Below, one piece after another: positions 24,201-39,200 of a stretch of DNA of 64,000 nt. Numbering within the stretch: position 1 is the first letter of the stretch; each line of letters begins with the position of its first letter. Position numbers and translations under genes: made by a program. Location of the stretch: NCBI RefSeq assembly GCF_026151205.1, contig NC_087082.1, positions 19,492,494 through 19,556,493 of the forward strand, in the 5' to 3' direction. The notes below the pieces were generated by a model, which saw only the letters and a list, made by a program, of their open reading frames with translations, did no database searches and had not been told where the DNA came from. This DNA comes from Bolinopsis microptera. Lineage: Eukaryota; Ctenophora; Tentaculata; Lobata; Bolinopsidae.

Positions 24201-27200
24201 GTAGACCAGTATGTTAGTTTTATTGTCATTTCCTAAATAAGAAGGTTGAGGTAGACCAGTATGTTAGTTTTATTGTCATTTCCTAAATGAGAAGGTTGAG
24301 GTAGACCAGTATGTTAGTTTTATTGTCATTTCCTAAATAAGAAGGTTGAGGTAGACCAGTATGTTAGTTTTATTGTCATTTCCTAAATAAGAAGTGTGAG
24401 GTAGACCAGTATGTTAGTTTTATTGTCATTTCCTAAATAAGAAGGTTGAGGTAGACCAGTATGTTAGTTTTATTGTCATTTCCTAAATAAGAAGGTTGAG
24501 GTAGACCAGTATGTTAGTTTTATTGTCATTTCCTAAATAAGAAGGTTGAGGTAGACCAGTATGTTAGTTTTATTGTCATTTCCTAAATAAGAAGGTTGAG
24601 GTAGACCAGTATGTTAGTTTTATTGTCATTTCCTAAATAAGAAGGTTGAGGTAGACCAGTATGTTAGTTTTATTGTCATTTCCTAAATAAGAAGGTTGAG
24701 GTAGACCAGTATGTTAGTTTTATTGTCATTTCCTAAATAAGAAGGTTGAGATAGACCAGTATGTTAGTTTTATTGTCATTTCCTAAATAAGAAGGTTGAG
24801 GTAGACCAGTATGTTAGTTTTATTGTCATTTCCTAAATGAGAAGGTTGAGGTAGACCAGTATGTTAGTTTTATTGTCATTTCCTAAATAAGAAGGTTGAG
24901 GTAGACCAGTATGTTAGTTTTATTGTCATTTCCTAAATAAGAAGGTTGAGGTAGACCAGTATGTTAGTTTTATTGTCATTTCCTAAATAAGAAGGTTGAG
25001 GTAGACCAGTATGTTAGTTTTATTGTCATTTCCTAAATAAGAAGTGTGAGGTAGACCAGTATGTTAGTTTTATTGTCATTTCCTAAATAAGAAGGTTGAG
25101 GTAGACCAGTATGTTAGTTTTATTGTCATTTCCTAAATAAGAAGTGTGAGGTAGACCAGTATGTTAGTTTTATTGTCATTTCCTAAATAAGAAGGTTGAG
25201 ATAGACCAGTATGTTAGTTTTATTGTCATTTCCTAAATAAGAAGGTTGAGGTAGACCAGTATGTTAGTTTTATTGTCATTTCCTAAATAAGAAGGTTGAG
25301 GTAGACCAGTATGTTAGTTTTATTGTCATTTCCTAAATAAGAAGGTTGAGGTAGACCAGTATGTTAGTTTTATTGTCATTTCCTAAATAAGAAGGTTGAG
25401 GTAGACCAGTATGTTAGTTTTATTGTCATTTCCTAAATAAGAAGGTTGAGGTAGACCAGTATGTTAGTTTTATTGTCATTTCCTAAATAAGAAGGTTGAG
25501 GTAGACCAGTATGTTAGTTTTATTGTCATTTCCTAAATAAGAAGGTTGAGGTAGACCAGTATGTTAGTTTTATTGTCATTTCCTAAATAAGAAGGTTGAG
25601 GTAGACCAGTATGTTAGTTTTATTGTCATTTCCTAAATAAGAAGGTTGAGGTAGACCAGTATGTTAGTTTTATTGTCATTTCCTAAATAAGAAGTGTGAG
25701 GTAGACCAGTATGTTAGTTTTATTGTCATTTCCTAAATAAGAAGGTTGAGGTAGACCAGTATGTTAGTTTTATTGTCATTTCCTAAATAAGAAGTGTGAG
25801 GTAGACCAGTATGTTAGTTTTATTGTCATTTCCTAAATAAGAAGGTTGAGATAGACCAGTATGTTAGTTTTATTGTCATTTCCTAAATAAGAAGGTTGAG
25901 ATAGACCAGTATGTTAGTTTTATTGTCATTTCCTAAATAAGAAGGTTGAGGTAGACCAGTATGTTAGTTTTATTGTCATTTCCTAAATAAGAAGGTTGAG
26001 GTAGACCAGTATGTTAGTTTTATTGTCATTTCCTAAATAAGAAGGTTGAGGTAGACCAGTATGTTAGTTTTATTGTCATTTCCTAAATAAGAAGGTTGAG
26101 GTAGACCAGTATGTTAGTTTTATTGTCATTTCCTAAATGAGAAGGTTGAGGTAGACCAGTATGTTAGTTTTATTGTCATTTCCTAAATAAGAAGGTTGAG
26201 ATAGACCAGTATGTTAGTTTTATTGTCATTTCCTAAATGAGAAGGTTGAGGTAGGTACTCAAGTGTTTATTGTGAAAATGTAAAAAGCTGCAGTATTTAA
26301 CATAGAAAATAGCACGGGAGAAACAGAAGCGTAATTTAGCAACAGAGGTTTGGTTGTACGTGAAAAGGATACAAAATAAATATTGTCAGAAGATAAGTGG
26401 GAGATAAAATGTAAAATTATACAATGTACGCGGTGTGCTCATATTTCATCGTGTTTCTTACGGCGACCATACCTCATTTATTATTTATACTTTTTCACAA
26501 CATTGCGTAGAACATACTTTTGATGGATTTGGCCCAATTGTTATAAATTATTATAAATTATCTTCACTGTTAATAGCTAGGCAAACTCGTTCATGTCAAT
26601 TACATGTACCGTACACAACAGCATAACGAACAAAATATGTTATAGATTTGCAAAATGATTTTCCCCTGCAGATTATCAAGAGAGGCAGAAGGAGAGCTGA
26701 CCACCCTGGGTACTAAAATGATATTCCCCTGCAGATTATCAAGAGAGGCAGAAGGAGAGCTGACCACCCTGGGTACTAAAATGATTTCCCCTGCAGATTA
26801 TCAAGAGAGGCAGAAGGAGAGCTGACCACCCTGGGTACTAAAATGATTTCCCCTGCAGATTATCAAGAGAGGCAGAAGGAGAGCTGACCACCCTGGGTAC
26901 TAAAATGATATTCCCCTGCAGATTATCAAGAGAGGCAGAAGGAGAGCTGACCACCCTGGGTACTAAAATGATTTCCCCTGCAGATTATCAAGAGAGGCAG
27001 AAGGAGAGCTGACCACCCTGGGTACTAAAATGATTTCCCCTGCAGATTATCAAGAGAGGCAGAAGGAGAGCTGACCACCCTGGGTACTAAAATGATATTC
27101 CCCTGCAGATTATCAAGAGAGGCAGAAGGAGAGCTGACCACCCTGGGTACTAAAATGATTTCCCCTGCAGATTATCAAGAGAGGCAGAAGGAGAGCTGAC

Positions 27201-30200
27201 CACCCTGGGTACTAAAATGATTTCCCCTGCAGATTATCAAGAGAGGCAGAAGGAGAGCTGACCACCCTGGGTACTAAAATGATTTCCCCTGCAGATTATC
27301 AAGAGAGGCAGAAGGAGAGCTGACCACCCTGGGTACTAAAATGATTTCCCCTGCAGATTATCAAGAGAGGCAGAAGGAGAGCTGACCACCCTGGGTACTA
27401 AAATGATTTCCCCTGCAGATTATCAAGAGAGGCAGAAGGAGAGCTGACCACCCTGGGTACTAAAATGATTTCCCCTGCAGATTATCAAGAGAGGCAGAAG
27501 GAGAGCTGACCACCCTGGGTACTAAAATGATTTCCCCTGCAGATTATCAAGAGAGGCAGAAGGAGAGCTGACCACCCTGGGTACTAAAATGATTTTCCCC
27601 TGCAGATTATCAAGAGAGGCAGAAGGAGAGCTGACCACCCTGGGTACTAAAATGATTTCCCCTGCAGATTATCAAGAGAGGCAGAAGGAGAGCTGACCAC
27701 CCTGGGTACTAAAATGATTTCCCCTGCAGATTATCAAGAGAGGCAGAAGGAGAGCTGACCACCCTGGGTACTAAAATGATTTCCCCTGCAGATTATCAAG
27801 AGAGGCAGAAGGAGAGCTGACCACCCTGGGTACTATTGAGCTGCACGAGTGTGGTTCTCTGTGGTTAGAGACGGAGCAGAAGTTTTGCAAATCCGCTGAA
27901 ACCGGAATATCTGGTGAAAATATTTTAATATAGCTTATAATGACCTGACGTCCGCAAGAAGTAAATCTATTTTTTAAAAGTTCAATTTTTAGCCTTAAAG
28001 TTGTATATCACTCTCATTAACAAAAATCCAATTATGCACAGATGACAACTTGAAAGCCGCCAAGTGCTACATGAGCACGTGTCAGGAAGACCTCTGCAAC
28101 ATCCCAAATGCACTTCTCGAGCCCCTGACATCTCCTACTGATGGTTAGTGTGAACTATAAACCACAAATAGATACCCATTAAACCCAGCTCCTACTGATG
28201 GTTAGTGTGAAGTATAAACCACAAATATATACCCATTAAACCCAGCTCCTACTGATGGTTAGTGTGAAGTATAAACCACAAATATATACCCATTAAACCC
28301 AGCTCCTACTGATGGTTAGTATGAAGTATAATCCACAAATAGATACCCATTAAACCCAGCTCCTACTGATGGTTAGTGTGAAGTATAAACCACAAATAGA
28401 TACCCATTAAACCCAGCTCCTACCAATGGTTAGTGTGAAGTATGAACCACAAATATATACCCATTAAACCCAGCTCCTACTGATGGTTAGTATGAAGTAT
28501 AAACCACAAATATATACCCATTAAACCCAGCTCCTACTGATGGTTAGTATGAAGTATAAACCACAAATATATACCCATTAAACCCAGCTCCTACTGATGG
28601 TTAGTGTGAAGTATAAACCACAAATATATACCCATTAAACCCAGCTCCTACTGATGGTTAGTGTGAAGTATAAACCACAAATATATACCCATTAAACCCA
28701 GCTCCTACTGATGGTTAGTGTGAAGTATAAACCACAAATATATACCCATTAAACCCAGCTCCTACTGATGGTTAGTGTGAAGTATAAACCACAAATAGAT
28801 ACCCATTAAACCCAGCTCCTACTGATGGTTAGTGTGTGAAGTATAAACCACAAATAGATACCCATTAAACCCAGCTCCTACTGATGGTTAGTGTGAAGTA
28901 TAAACCACAAATAGATACCCATTAAACCCAGCTCCTACTGATGGTTAGTGTGTGAAGTATAAACCACAAATATATACCCATTAAACCCAGCTCCTACTGA
29001 TGGTTAGTGTGAAGTATAAACCACAAATAGATACCCATTAAACCCAGCTCCTACTGATGGTTAGTGTGAAGTATAAACCACAAATATATACCCATTAAAC
29101 CCAGCTCCTACTGATGGTTAGTGTGAAGTATAAACCACAAATAGATACCCATTAAACCCAGCTCCTACTAATGGTTAGTGTGAAGTATAAACCACAAATA
29201 TATACCCATTAAACCCAGCTCCTACTGATGGTTAGTATGAAGTATAAACCACAAATATATACCCATTAAACCCAGCTCCTACTGATGGTTAGTATGAAGT
29301 ATAAACCACAAATATATACCCATTAAACCCAGCTCCTACTGATGGTTAGTGTGAAGTATAAACCACAAATATATACCCATTAAACCCAGCTCCTACTGAT
29401 GGTTAGTGTGAAGTATAAACCACAAATATATACCCATTAAACCCAGCTCCTACTGATGGTTAGTATGAACTATAAACCACAAATATATACCCATTAAACC
29501 CAGCTCCTACTAATGGTTAGTATGAAGTATAATCCACAAATATATACCCATTAAACCCAGCTCCTACTGATGGTTAGGTGTGAAGTATAAACCACAAATA
29601 GATACCCATTAAACCCAGCTCCTACTGATGGTTAGTGTGAAGTATAAACCACAAATAGATACCCATTAAACCCAGTTCTACTGATGGTTAGTGTGAAGTA
29701 TAAACCACAAATAGATACCCATTAAACCCAGCTCCTACTAATGGTTAGTGTGAAGTATAAACCACAAATAGATACCCATTAAACCCAGCTCCTACTGATG
29801 GTTAGTGTGAAGTATAAACCACAAATAGATACCCATTAAACCCAGCTCCTACTGATGGTTAGTGTGAAGTATAAACCACAAATAGATACCCATTAAACCC
29901 AGCTCTACTGATGGTTAGTGTGAAGTATAAACCACAAATAGATACCCATTAAACCCAGCTCTACTGATGGTTAGTGTGAACTATAAACCACAAATAGATA
30001 CCCATTAAACCCAGCTCCTACTGATGGTTAGTGTGAAGTATAAACCACAAATAGATACCCATTAAACCCAGCTCCTACTGATGGTTAGTGTGAAGTATAA
30101 ACCACAAATATATACCCATTAAACCCAGCTCCTACTGATGGTTAGTATGAACTATAATCCACAAATAGATACCCATTAAACCCAGCTCCTACTAATGGTT

Positions 30201-33200
30201 AGTGTGAAGTATAATCCACAAATATATACCCATTAAACCCAGCTCCTACTGATGGTTAGTATGAAGTATAAACCACAAATATATACCCATTAAACCCAGC
30301 TCCTACTAATGGTTAGTGTGAAGTATAATCCACAAATAGATACCCATTAAACCCAGCTCCTACTGATGGTTAGTATGAAGTATAAACCACAAATATATAC
30401 CCATTAAACCCAACTCCTACTAATGGTTAGTGTGAAGTATAAACCACAAATATATACCCATTAAACCCAGCTCCTACTGATGGTTAGTGTGAAGTATAAA
30501 CCACAAATATATACCCATTAAACCCAGCTCCTACTGATGGTTAGTGTGAACTATAAACCACAAATATATACCCATTAAACCCAGCTCCTACTGATGGTTA
30601 GTGTGAAGTATAAACCACAAATAGATACCCATTAAACCCAGCTCCTACTGATGGTTAGTGTGAACTATAAACCACAAATAGATACCCATTAAACCCAGCT
30701 CCTACTGATGGTTAGTGTGAAGTATAAACCACAAATATATACCCATTAAACCCAGCTCCTACTGATGGTTAGTGTGAAGTATAAACCACAAATATATACC
30801 CATTAAACCCAGCTCCTACTGATGGTTAGTGTGAAGTATAAACCACAAATAGATACCCATTAAACCCAGCTCCTACTGATGGTTAGTGTGAAGTATAAAC
30901 CACAAATAGATACCCATTAAACCCAGCTCCTACTGATGGTTAGTGTGAAGTATAAACCACAAATATATACCCATTAAACCCAGCTCCTACTGATGGTTAG
31001 TATGAAGTATAAACCACAAATAGATACCCATTAAACCCAGCTCCTACTGATGGTTAGTGTGAAGTATAAACCACAAATAGATACCCATTAAACCCAGCTC
31101 CTACTGATGGTTAGTGTGAAGTATAAACCACAAATATATACCCATTAAACCCAGCTCCTACTGATGGTTAGTGTGAAGTATAAACCACAAATATATACCC
31201 ATTAAACCCAGCTCCTACTGATGGTTAGTGTGAAGTATAAACCACAAATAGATACCCATTAAACCCAGCTCCTACTGATGGTTAGTGTGAAGTATAAACC
31301 ACAAATAGATACCCATTAAACCCAGCTCCTACTGATGGTTAGTATGAAGTATAAACCACAAATATATACCCATTAAACCCAGCTCCTACTGATGGTTAGT
31401 ATGAAGTATAAACCACAAATAGATACCCATTAAACCCAGCTCCTACTGATGGTTAGTGTGAAGTATAAACCACAAATATATACCCATTAAACCCAGCTCC
31501 TACTGATGGTTAGTGTGAAGTATAAACCACAAATATATACCCATTAAACCCAGCTCCTACTGATGGTTAGTGTGAAGTATAAACCACAAATATATACCCA
31601 TTAAACCCAGCTCCTACTGATGGTTAGTGTGAAGTATAAACCACAAATAGATACCCATTAAACCCAGCTCCTACTGATGGTTAGTGTGAAGTATAAACCA
31701 CAAATAGATACCCATTAAACCCAGCTCCTACTGATGGTTAGTATGAAATATAAACCACAAATAGATACCCATTAAACCCAGCTCCTACTGATGGTTAGTG
31801 TGAAGTATAAACCACAAATATATACCCATTAAACCCAGCTCCTACTGATGGTTAGTGTGAAGTATAAACCACAAATAGATACCCATTAAACCCAGCTCCT
31901 ACTGATGGTTAGTATGAAGTATAAACCACAAATATATACCCATTAAACCCAGCTCCTACTGATGGTTAGTGTGAAGTATAAACCACAAATATATACCCAT
32001 TAAACCCAGCTCCTACTGATGGTTAGTGTGAAGTATAAACCACAAATATATACCCATTAAACCCAGCTCCTACTGATGGTTAGTGTGAAGTATAAACCAC
32101 AAATAGATACCCATTAAACCCAGCTCCTACTGATGGTTAGTGTGAAGTATAAACCACAAATATATACCCATTAAACCCAGCTCCTACTGATGGTTAGTGT
32201 GAAGTATAAACCACAAATAGATACCCATTAAACCCAGCTCCTACTGATGGTTAGTGTGAAGTATAAACCACAAATAGATACCCATTAAACCCAGCTCCTA
32301 CTGATGGTTAGTGTGAAGTATAAACCACAAATATATACCCATTAAACCCAGCTCCTACTGATGGTTAGTGTGAAGTATAAACCACAAATATATACCCATT
32401 AAACCCAGCTCCTACTGATGGTTAGTGTGAAGTATAAACCACAAATAGATACCCATTAAACCCAGCTCCTACTGATGGTTAGTGTGAAGTATAAACCACA
32501 AATAGATACCCATTAAACCCAGCTCCTACTGATGGTTAGTGTGAAGTATAAACCACAAATATATACCCATTAAACCCAGCTCCTACTGATGGTTAGTATG
32601 AAGTATAAACCACAAATATATACCCATTAAACCCAGCTCCTACTGATGGTTAGTGTGAAGTATAAACCACAAATAGATACCCATTAAACCCAGCTCCTAC
32701 TGATGGTTAGTGTGAAGTATAAACCACAAATATATACCCATTAAACCCAGCTCCTACTGATGGTTAGTGTGAAGTATAAACCACAAATAGATACCCATTA
32801 AACCCAGCTCCTACTGATGGTTAGTGTGAAGTATAAACCACAAATATATACCCATTAAACCCAGCTCCTACTGATGGTTAGTGTGAAGTATAAACCACAA
32901 ATATATACCCATTAAACCCAGCTCCTACTGATGGTTAGTGTGAAGTATAAACCACAAATAGATACCCATTAAACCCAGCTCCTACTGATGGTTAGTGTGA
33001 AGTATAAACCACAAATATATACCCATTAAACCCAGCTCCTACTGATGGTTAGTGTGAAGTATAAACCACAAATAGATACCCATTAAACCCAGCTCCTACT
33101 GATGGTTAGTGTGAAGTATAAACCACAAATAGATACCCATTAAACCCAGCTCCTACTGATGGTTAGTGTGAAGTATAAACCACAAATAGATACCCATTAA

Positions 33201-36200
33201 ACCCAGCTCCTACTGATGGTTAGTGTGAAGTATAAACCACAAATAGATACCCATTAAACCCAGCTCCTACTGATGGTTAGTGTGAAGTATAAACCACAAA
33301 TAGATACCCATTAAACCCAGCTCCTACTGATGGTTAGTGTGAAGTATAAACCACAAATATATACCCATTAAACCCAGCTCCTACTGATGGTTAGTGTGAA
33401 GTATAAACCACAAATATATACCCATTAAACCCAGCTCCTACTGATGGTTAGTATGAAGTATAAACCACAAATATATACCCATTAAACCCAGCTCCTACTG
33501 ATGGTTAGTGTGAAGTATAAACCACAAATATATACCCATTAAACCCAGCTCCTACTGATGGTTAGTGTGAAGTATAAACCACAAATATATACCCATTAAA
33601 CCCAGCTCCTACTGATGGTTAGTGTGAAGTATAAACCACAAATAGATACCCATTAAACCCAGCTCCTACTGATGGTTAGTGTGAAGTATAAACCACAAAT
33701 ATATACCCATTAAACCCAGCTCCTACTGATGGTTAGTGTGAAGTATAAACCACAAATATATACCCATTAAACCCAGCTCCTACTGATGGTTAGTGTGAAG
33801 TATAAACCACAAATATATACCCATTAAACCCAGCTCCTACTGATGGTTAGTGTGAAGTATAAACCACAAATAGATACCCATTAAACCCAGCTCCTACTGA
33901 TGGTTAGTGTGAAGTATAAACCACAAATATATACCCATTAAACCCAGCTCCTACTGATGGTTAGTGTGAAGTATAAACCACAAATAGATACCCATTAAAC
34001 CCAGCTCCTACTGATGGTTAGTGTGAAGTATAAACCACAAATAGATACCCATTAAACCCAGCTCCTACTGATGGTTAGTGTGAAGTATAAACCACAAATA
34101 GATACCCATTAAACCCAGCTCCTACTGATGGTTAGTGTGAAGTATAAACCACAAATAGATACCCATTAAACCCAGCTCCTACTGATGGTTAGTGTGAAGT
34201 ATAAACCACAAATATATACCCATTAAACCCAGCTCCTACTGATGGTTAGTGTGAACTATAAACCACAAATAGATACCCATTAAACCCAGCTCCTACTGAT
34301 GGTTAGTGTGAAGTATAAACCACAAATAGATACCCATTAAACCCAGCTCCTACTGATGGTTAGTGTGAAGTATAAACCACAAATATATACCCATTAAACC
34401 CAGCTCCTACTGATGGTTAGTGTGAAGTATAAACCACAAATAGATACCCATTAAACCCAGCTCCTACTGATGGTTAGTGTGAACTATAAACCACAAATAG
34501 ATACCCATTAAACCCAGCTCCTACTGATGGTTAGTGTGAACTATAAACCACAAATAGATACCCATTAAACCCAGCTCCTACTGATGGTTAGTGTGAAGTA
34601 TAAACCACAAATAGATACCCATTAAACCCAGCTCCTACTGATGGTTAGTGTGAAGTATAAACCACAAATAGATACCCATTAAACCCAGCTCCTACTGATG
34701 GTTAGTGTGAACTATAAACCACAAATAGATACCCATTAAACCCAGCTCCTACTGATGGTTAGTGTGAAGTATAAACCACAAATAGATACCCATTAAACCC
34801 AGCTCCTACTGATGGTTAGTGTGAACTATAAACCACAAATATATACCCATTAAACCCAGCTCCTACTGATGGTTAGTGTGAAGTATAAACCACAAATATA
34901 TACCCATTAAACCCAGCTCCTACTGATGGTTAGTGTGAAGTATAAACCACAAATAGATACCCATTAAACCCAGCTCCTACTGATGGTTAGTGTGAAGTAT
35001 AAACCACAAATATATACCCATTAAACCCAGCTCCTACTGATGGTTAGTGTGAAGTATAAACCACAAATAGATACCCATTAAACCCAGCTCCTACTGATGG
35101 TTAGTGTGAAGTATAAACCACAAATATATACCCATTAAACCCAGCTCCTACTGATGGTTAGTGTGAAGTATAAACCACAAATAGATACCCATTAAACCCA
35201 GCTCCTACTGATGGTTAGTGTGAACTATAAACCACAAATAGATACCCATTAAACCCAGCTCCTACTGATGGTTAGTATGAAGTATAAACCACAAATATAT
35301 ACCCATTAAACCCAGCTCCTACTGATGGTTAGTGTGAAGTATAAACCACAAATATATACCCATTAAACCCAGCTCCTACTGATGGTTAGTGTGAAGTATA
35401 AACCACAAATAGATACCCATTAAACCCAGCTCCTACTGATGGTTAGTGTGAAGTATAAACCACAAATATATACCCATTAAACCCAGCTCCTACTGATGGT
35501 TAGTGTGAAGTATAAACCACAAATAGATACCCATTAAACCCAGCTCCTACTGATGGTTAGTGTGAAGTATAAACCACAAATATATACCCATTAAACCCAG
35601 CTCCTACTGATGGTTAGTGTGAAGTATAAACCACAAATATATACCCATTAAACCCAGCTCCTACTGATGGTTAGTGTGAAGTATAAACCACAAATATATA
35701 CCCATTAAACCCAGCTCCTACTGATGGTTAGTGTGAAGTATAAACCACAAATATATACCCATTAAACCCAGCTCCTACTGATGGTTAGTGTGAAGTATAA
35801 ACCACAAATATATACCCATTAAACCCAGCTCCTACTGATGGTTAGTGTGAAGTATAAACCACAAATATATACCCATTAAACCCAGCTCCTACTGATGGTT
35901 AGTGTGAAGTATAAACCACAAATATATACCCATTAAACCCAGCTCCTACTGATGGTTAGTATGAAGTATAAACCACAAATATATACCCATTAAACCCAGC
36001 TCCTACTGATGGTTAGTGTGAAGTATAAACCACAAATATATACCCATTAAACCCAGCTCCTACTGATGGTTAGTGTGAAGTATAAACCACAAATATATAC
36101 CCATTAAACCCAGCTCCTACTGATGGTTAGTATGAAGTATAAACCACAAATAGATACCCATTAAACCCAGCTCCTACTGATGGTTAGTGTGAAGTATAAA

Positions 36201-39200
36201 CCACAAATATATACCCATTAAACCCAGCTCCTACTGATGGTTAGTGTGAAGTATAAACCACAAATAGATACCCATTAAACCCAGCTCCTACTGATGGTTA
36301 GTATGAAGTATAAACCACAAATAGATACCCATTAAACCCAGCTCCTACTGATGGTTAGTGTGAAGTATAAACCACAAATATATACCCATTAAACCCAGCT
36401 CCTACTGATGGTTAGTGTGAAGTATAAACCACAAATATATACCCATTAAACCCAGCTCCTACTGATGGTTAGTATGAAGTATAAACCACAAATAGATACC
36501 CATTAAACCCAGCTCCTACTGATGGTTAGTGTGAAGTATAAACCACAAATATATACCCATTAAACCCAGCTCCTACTGATGGTTAGTGTGAAGTATAAAC
36601 CACAAATATATACCCATTAAACCCAGCTCCTACTGATGGTTAGTGTGAAGTATAAACCACAAATATATACCCATTAAACCCAGCTCCTACTGATGGTTAG
36701 TGTGAAGTATAAACCACAAATAGATACCCATTAAACCCAGCTCCTACTGATGGTTAGTGTGAAGTATAAACCACAAATAAATACCCATTAAACCCAGTTC
36801 TACTGATGGTTAGTGTGAAGTATAAACCACAAATAGATACCCATTAAACCCAGCTCCTACTGATGGTTAGTGTGAAGTATAAACCACAAATATATACCCA
36901 TTAAACCCAGCTCCTACTGATGGTTAGTGTGAAGTATAAACCACAAATATATACCCATTAAACCCAGCTCCTACTGATGGTTAGTGTGAAGTATAAACCA
37001 CAAATATATACCCATTAAACCCAGCTCCTACTGATGGTTAGTGTGAAGTATAAACCACAAATATATACCCATTAAACCCAGCTCCTACTGATGGTTAGTG
37101 TGAAGTATAAACCACAAATAGATACCCATTAAACCCAGCTCCTACTAATGGTTAGTGTGAAGTATAAACCACAAATATATACCCATTAAACCCAGCTCAC
37201 CTGATGGTTAGTGTGAAGTATAAACCACAAATAGATACCCATTAAACCCAGCTCCTACTGATGGTTAGTGTGAAGTATAAACCACAAATATATACCCATT
37301 AAACCCAGCTCCTACTGATGGTTAGTGTGAAGTATAAACCACAAATATATACCCATTAAACCCAGCTCACCTGATGGTTAGTGTGAAGTATAAACCACAA
37401 ATAGATACCCATTAAACCCAGCTCCTACTGATGGTTAGTGTGAAGTATAAACCACAAATATATACCCATTAAACCCAGCTCACCTGATGGTTAGTGTGAA
37501 GTATAAACCACAAATATATACCCATTAAACCCAGCTCCTACTAATGGTTAGTGTGAAGTATAAACCACAAATAGATACCCATTAAACCCAGCTCCTACTG
37601 ATGGTTAGTGTGAAGTATAAACCACAAATAGATACCCATTAAACCCAGCTCCTACTGATGGTTAGTGTGAAGTATAAACCACAAATAGATACCCATTAAA
37701 CCCAGCTCCTACTGATGGTTAGTGTGAAGTATAAACCACAAATATATACCCATTAAACCCAGCTCCTACTGATGGTTAGTGTGAAGTATAAACCACAAAT
37801 AGATACCCATTAAACCCAGCTCCTACTGATGGTTAGTGTGAAGTATAAACCACAAATATATACCCATTAAACCCAGCTCCTACTGATGGTTAGTGTGAAG
37901 TATAAACCACAAATATATACCCATTAAACCCAGCTCACCTGATGGTTAGTGTGAAGTATAAACCACAAATATATACCCATTAAACCCAGCTCACCTGATG
38001 GTTAGTGTGAAGTATAAACCACAAATATATACCCATTAAACCCAGCTCCTACTGATGGTTAGTGTGAACTATAAACCACAAATAGATACCCATTAAACCC
38101 AGCTCCTACTGATGGTTAGTGTGAAGTATAAACCACAAATATATACCCATTAAACCCAGCTCCTACTGATGGTTAGTGTGAAGTATAAACCACAAATATA
38201 TACCCATTAAACCCAGCTCCTACTAATGGTTAGTGTGAAGTATAAACCACAAATATATACCCATTAAACCCAGCTCACCTGATGGTTAGTGTGAAGTATA
38301 AACCACAACTATATACCCATTAAACCCAGCTCCTACTAATGGTTAGTGTGAAGTATAAACCACAAATATAAACCCATTAAACCCAGCTCACCTGATGGTT
38401 AGTGTGAAGTATAAACCACAACTATATACCCATTAAACCCAGCTCCTACTAATGGTTAGTGTGAAGTATAAACCACAAATATATACCCATTAAACCCAGC
38501 TCCTACTGATGGTTAGTATGAAGTATAAACCACAAATATAAACCCATGACACCCAGCTCACCTGATGGTTAGTGTGAAGTATAAACCACAAATATATACC
38601 CATTAAACCCAGCTCCTACTGATGGTTAGTGTGAAGTATAAACCACAAATAGATACCCATTAAACCCAGCTCCTACTGATGGTTAGTATGAAGTATAAAC
38701 CACAAATATATACCCATTAAACCCAGCTCCTACTGATGGTTAGTGTGAAGTATAAACCACAAATAGATACCCATTAAACCCAGCTCCTACTGATGGTTAG
38801 TGTGAAGTATAAACCACAAATAGATACCCATTAAACCCAGCTCCTACTGATGGTTAGTATGAAGTATAAACCACAAATATATACCCATTAAACCCAGCTC
38901 CTACTGATGGTTAGTGTGAAGTATAAACCACAAATATATACCCATTAAACCCAGCTCCTACTGATGGTTAGTATGAAGTATAAACCACAAATATATACCC
39001 ATTAAACCCAGCTCCTACTGATGGTTAGTGTGAAGTATAAACCACAAATAGATACCCATTAAACCCAGCTCCTACTGATGGTTAGTGTGAAGTATAAACC
39101 ACAAATATATACCCATTAAACCCAGCTCCTACTGATGGTTAGTATGAAGTATAAACCACAAATATATACCCATTAAACCCAGCTCCTACTGATGGTTAGT

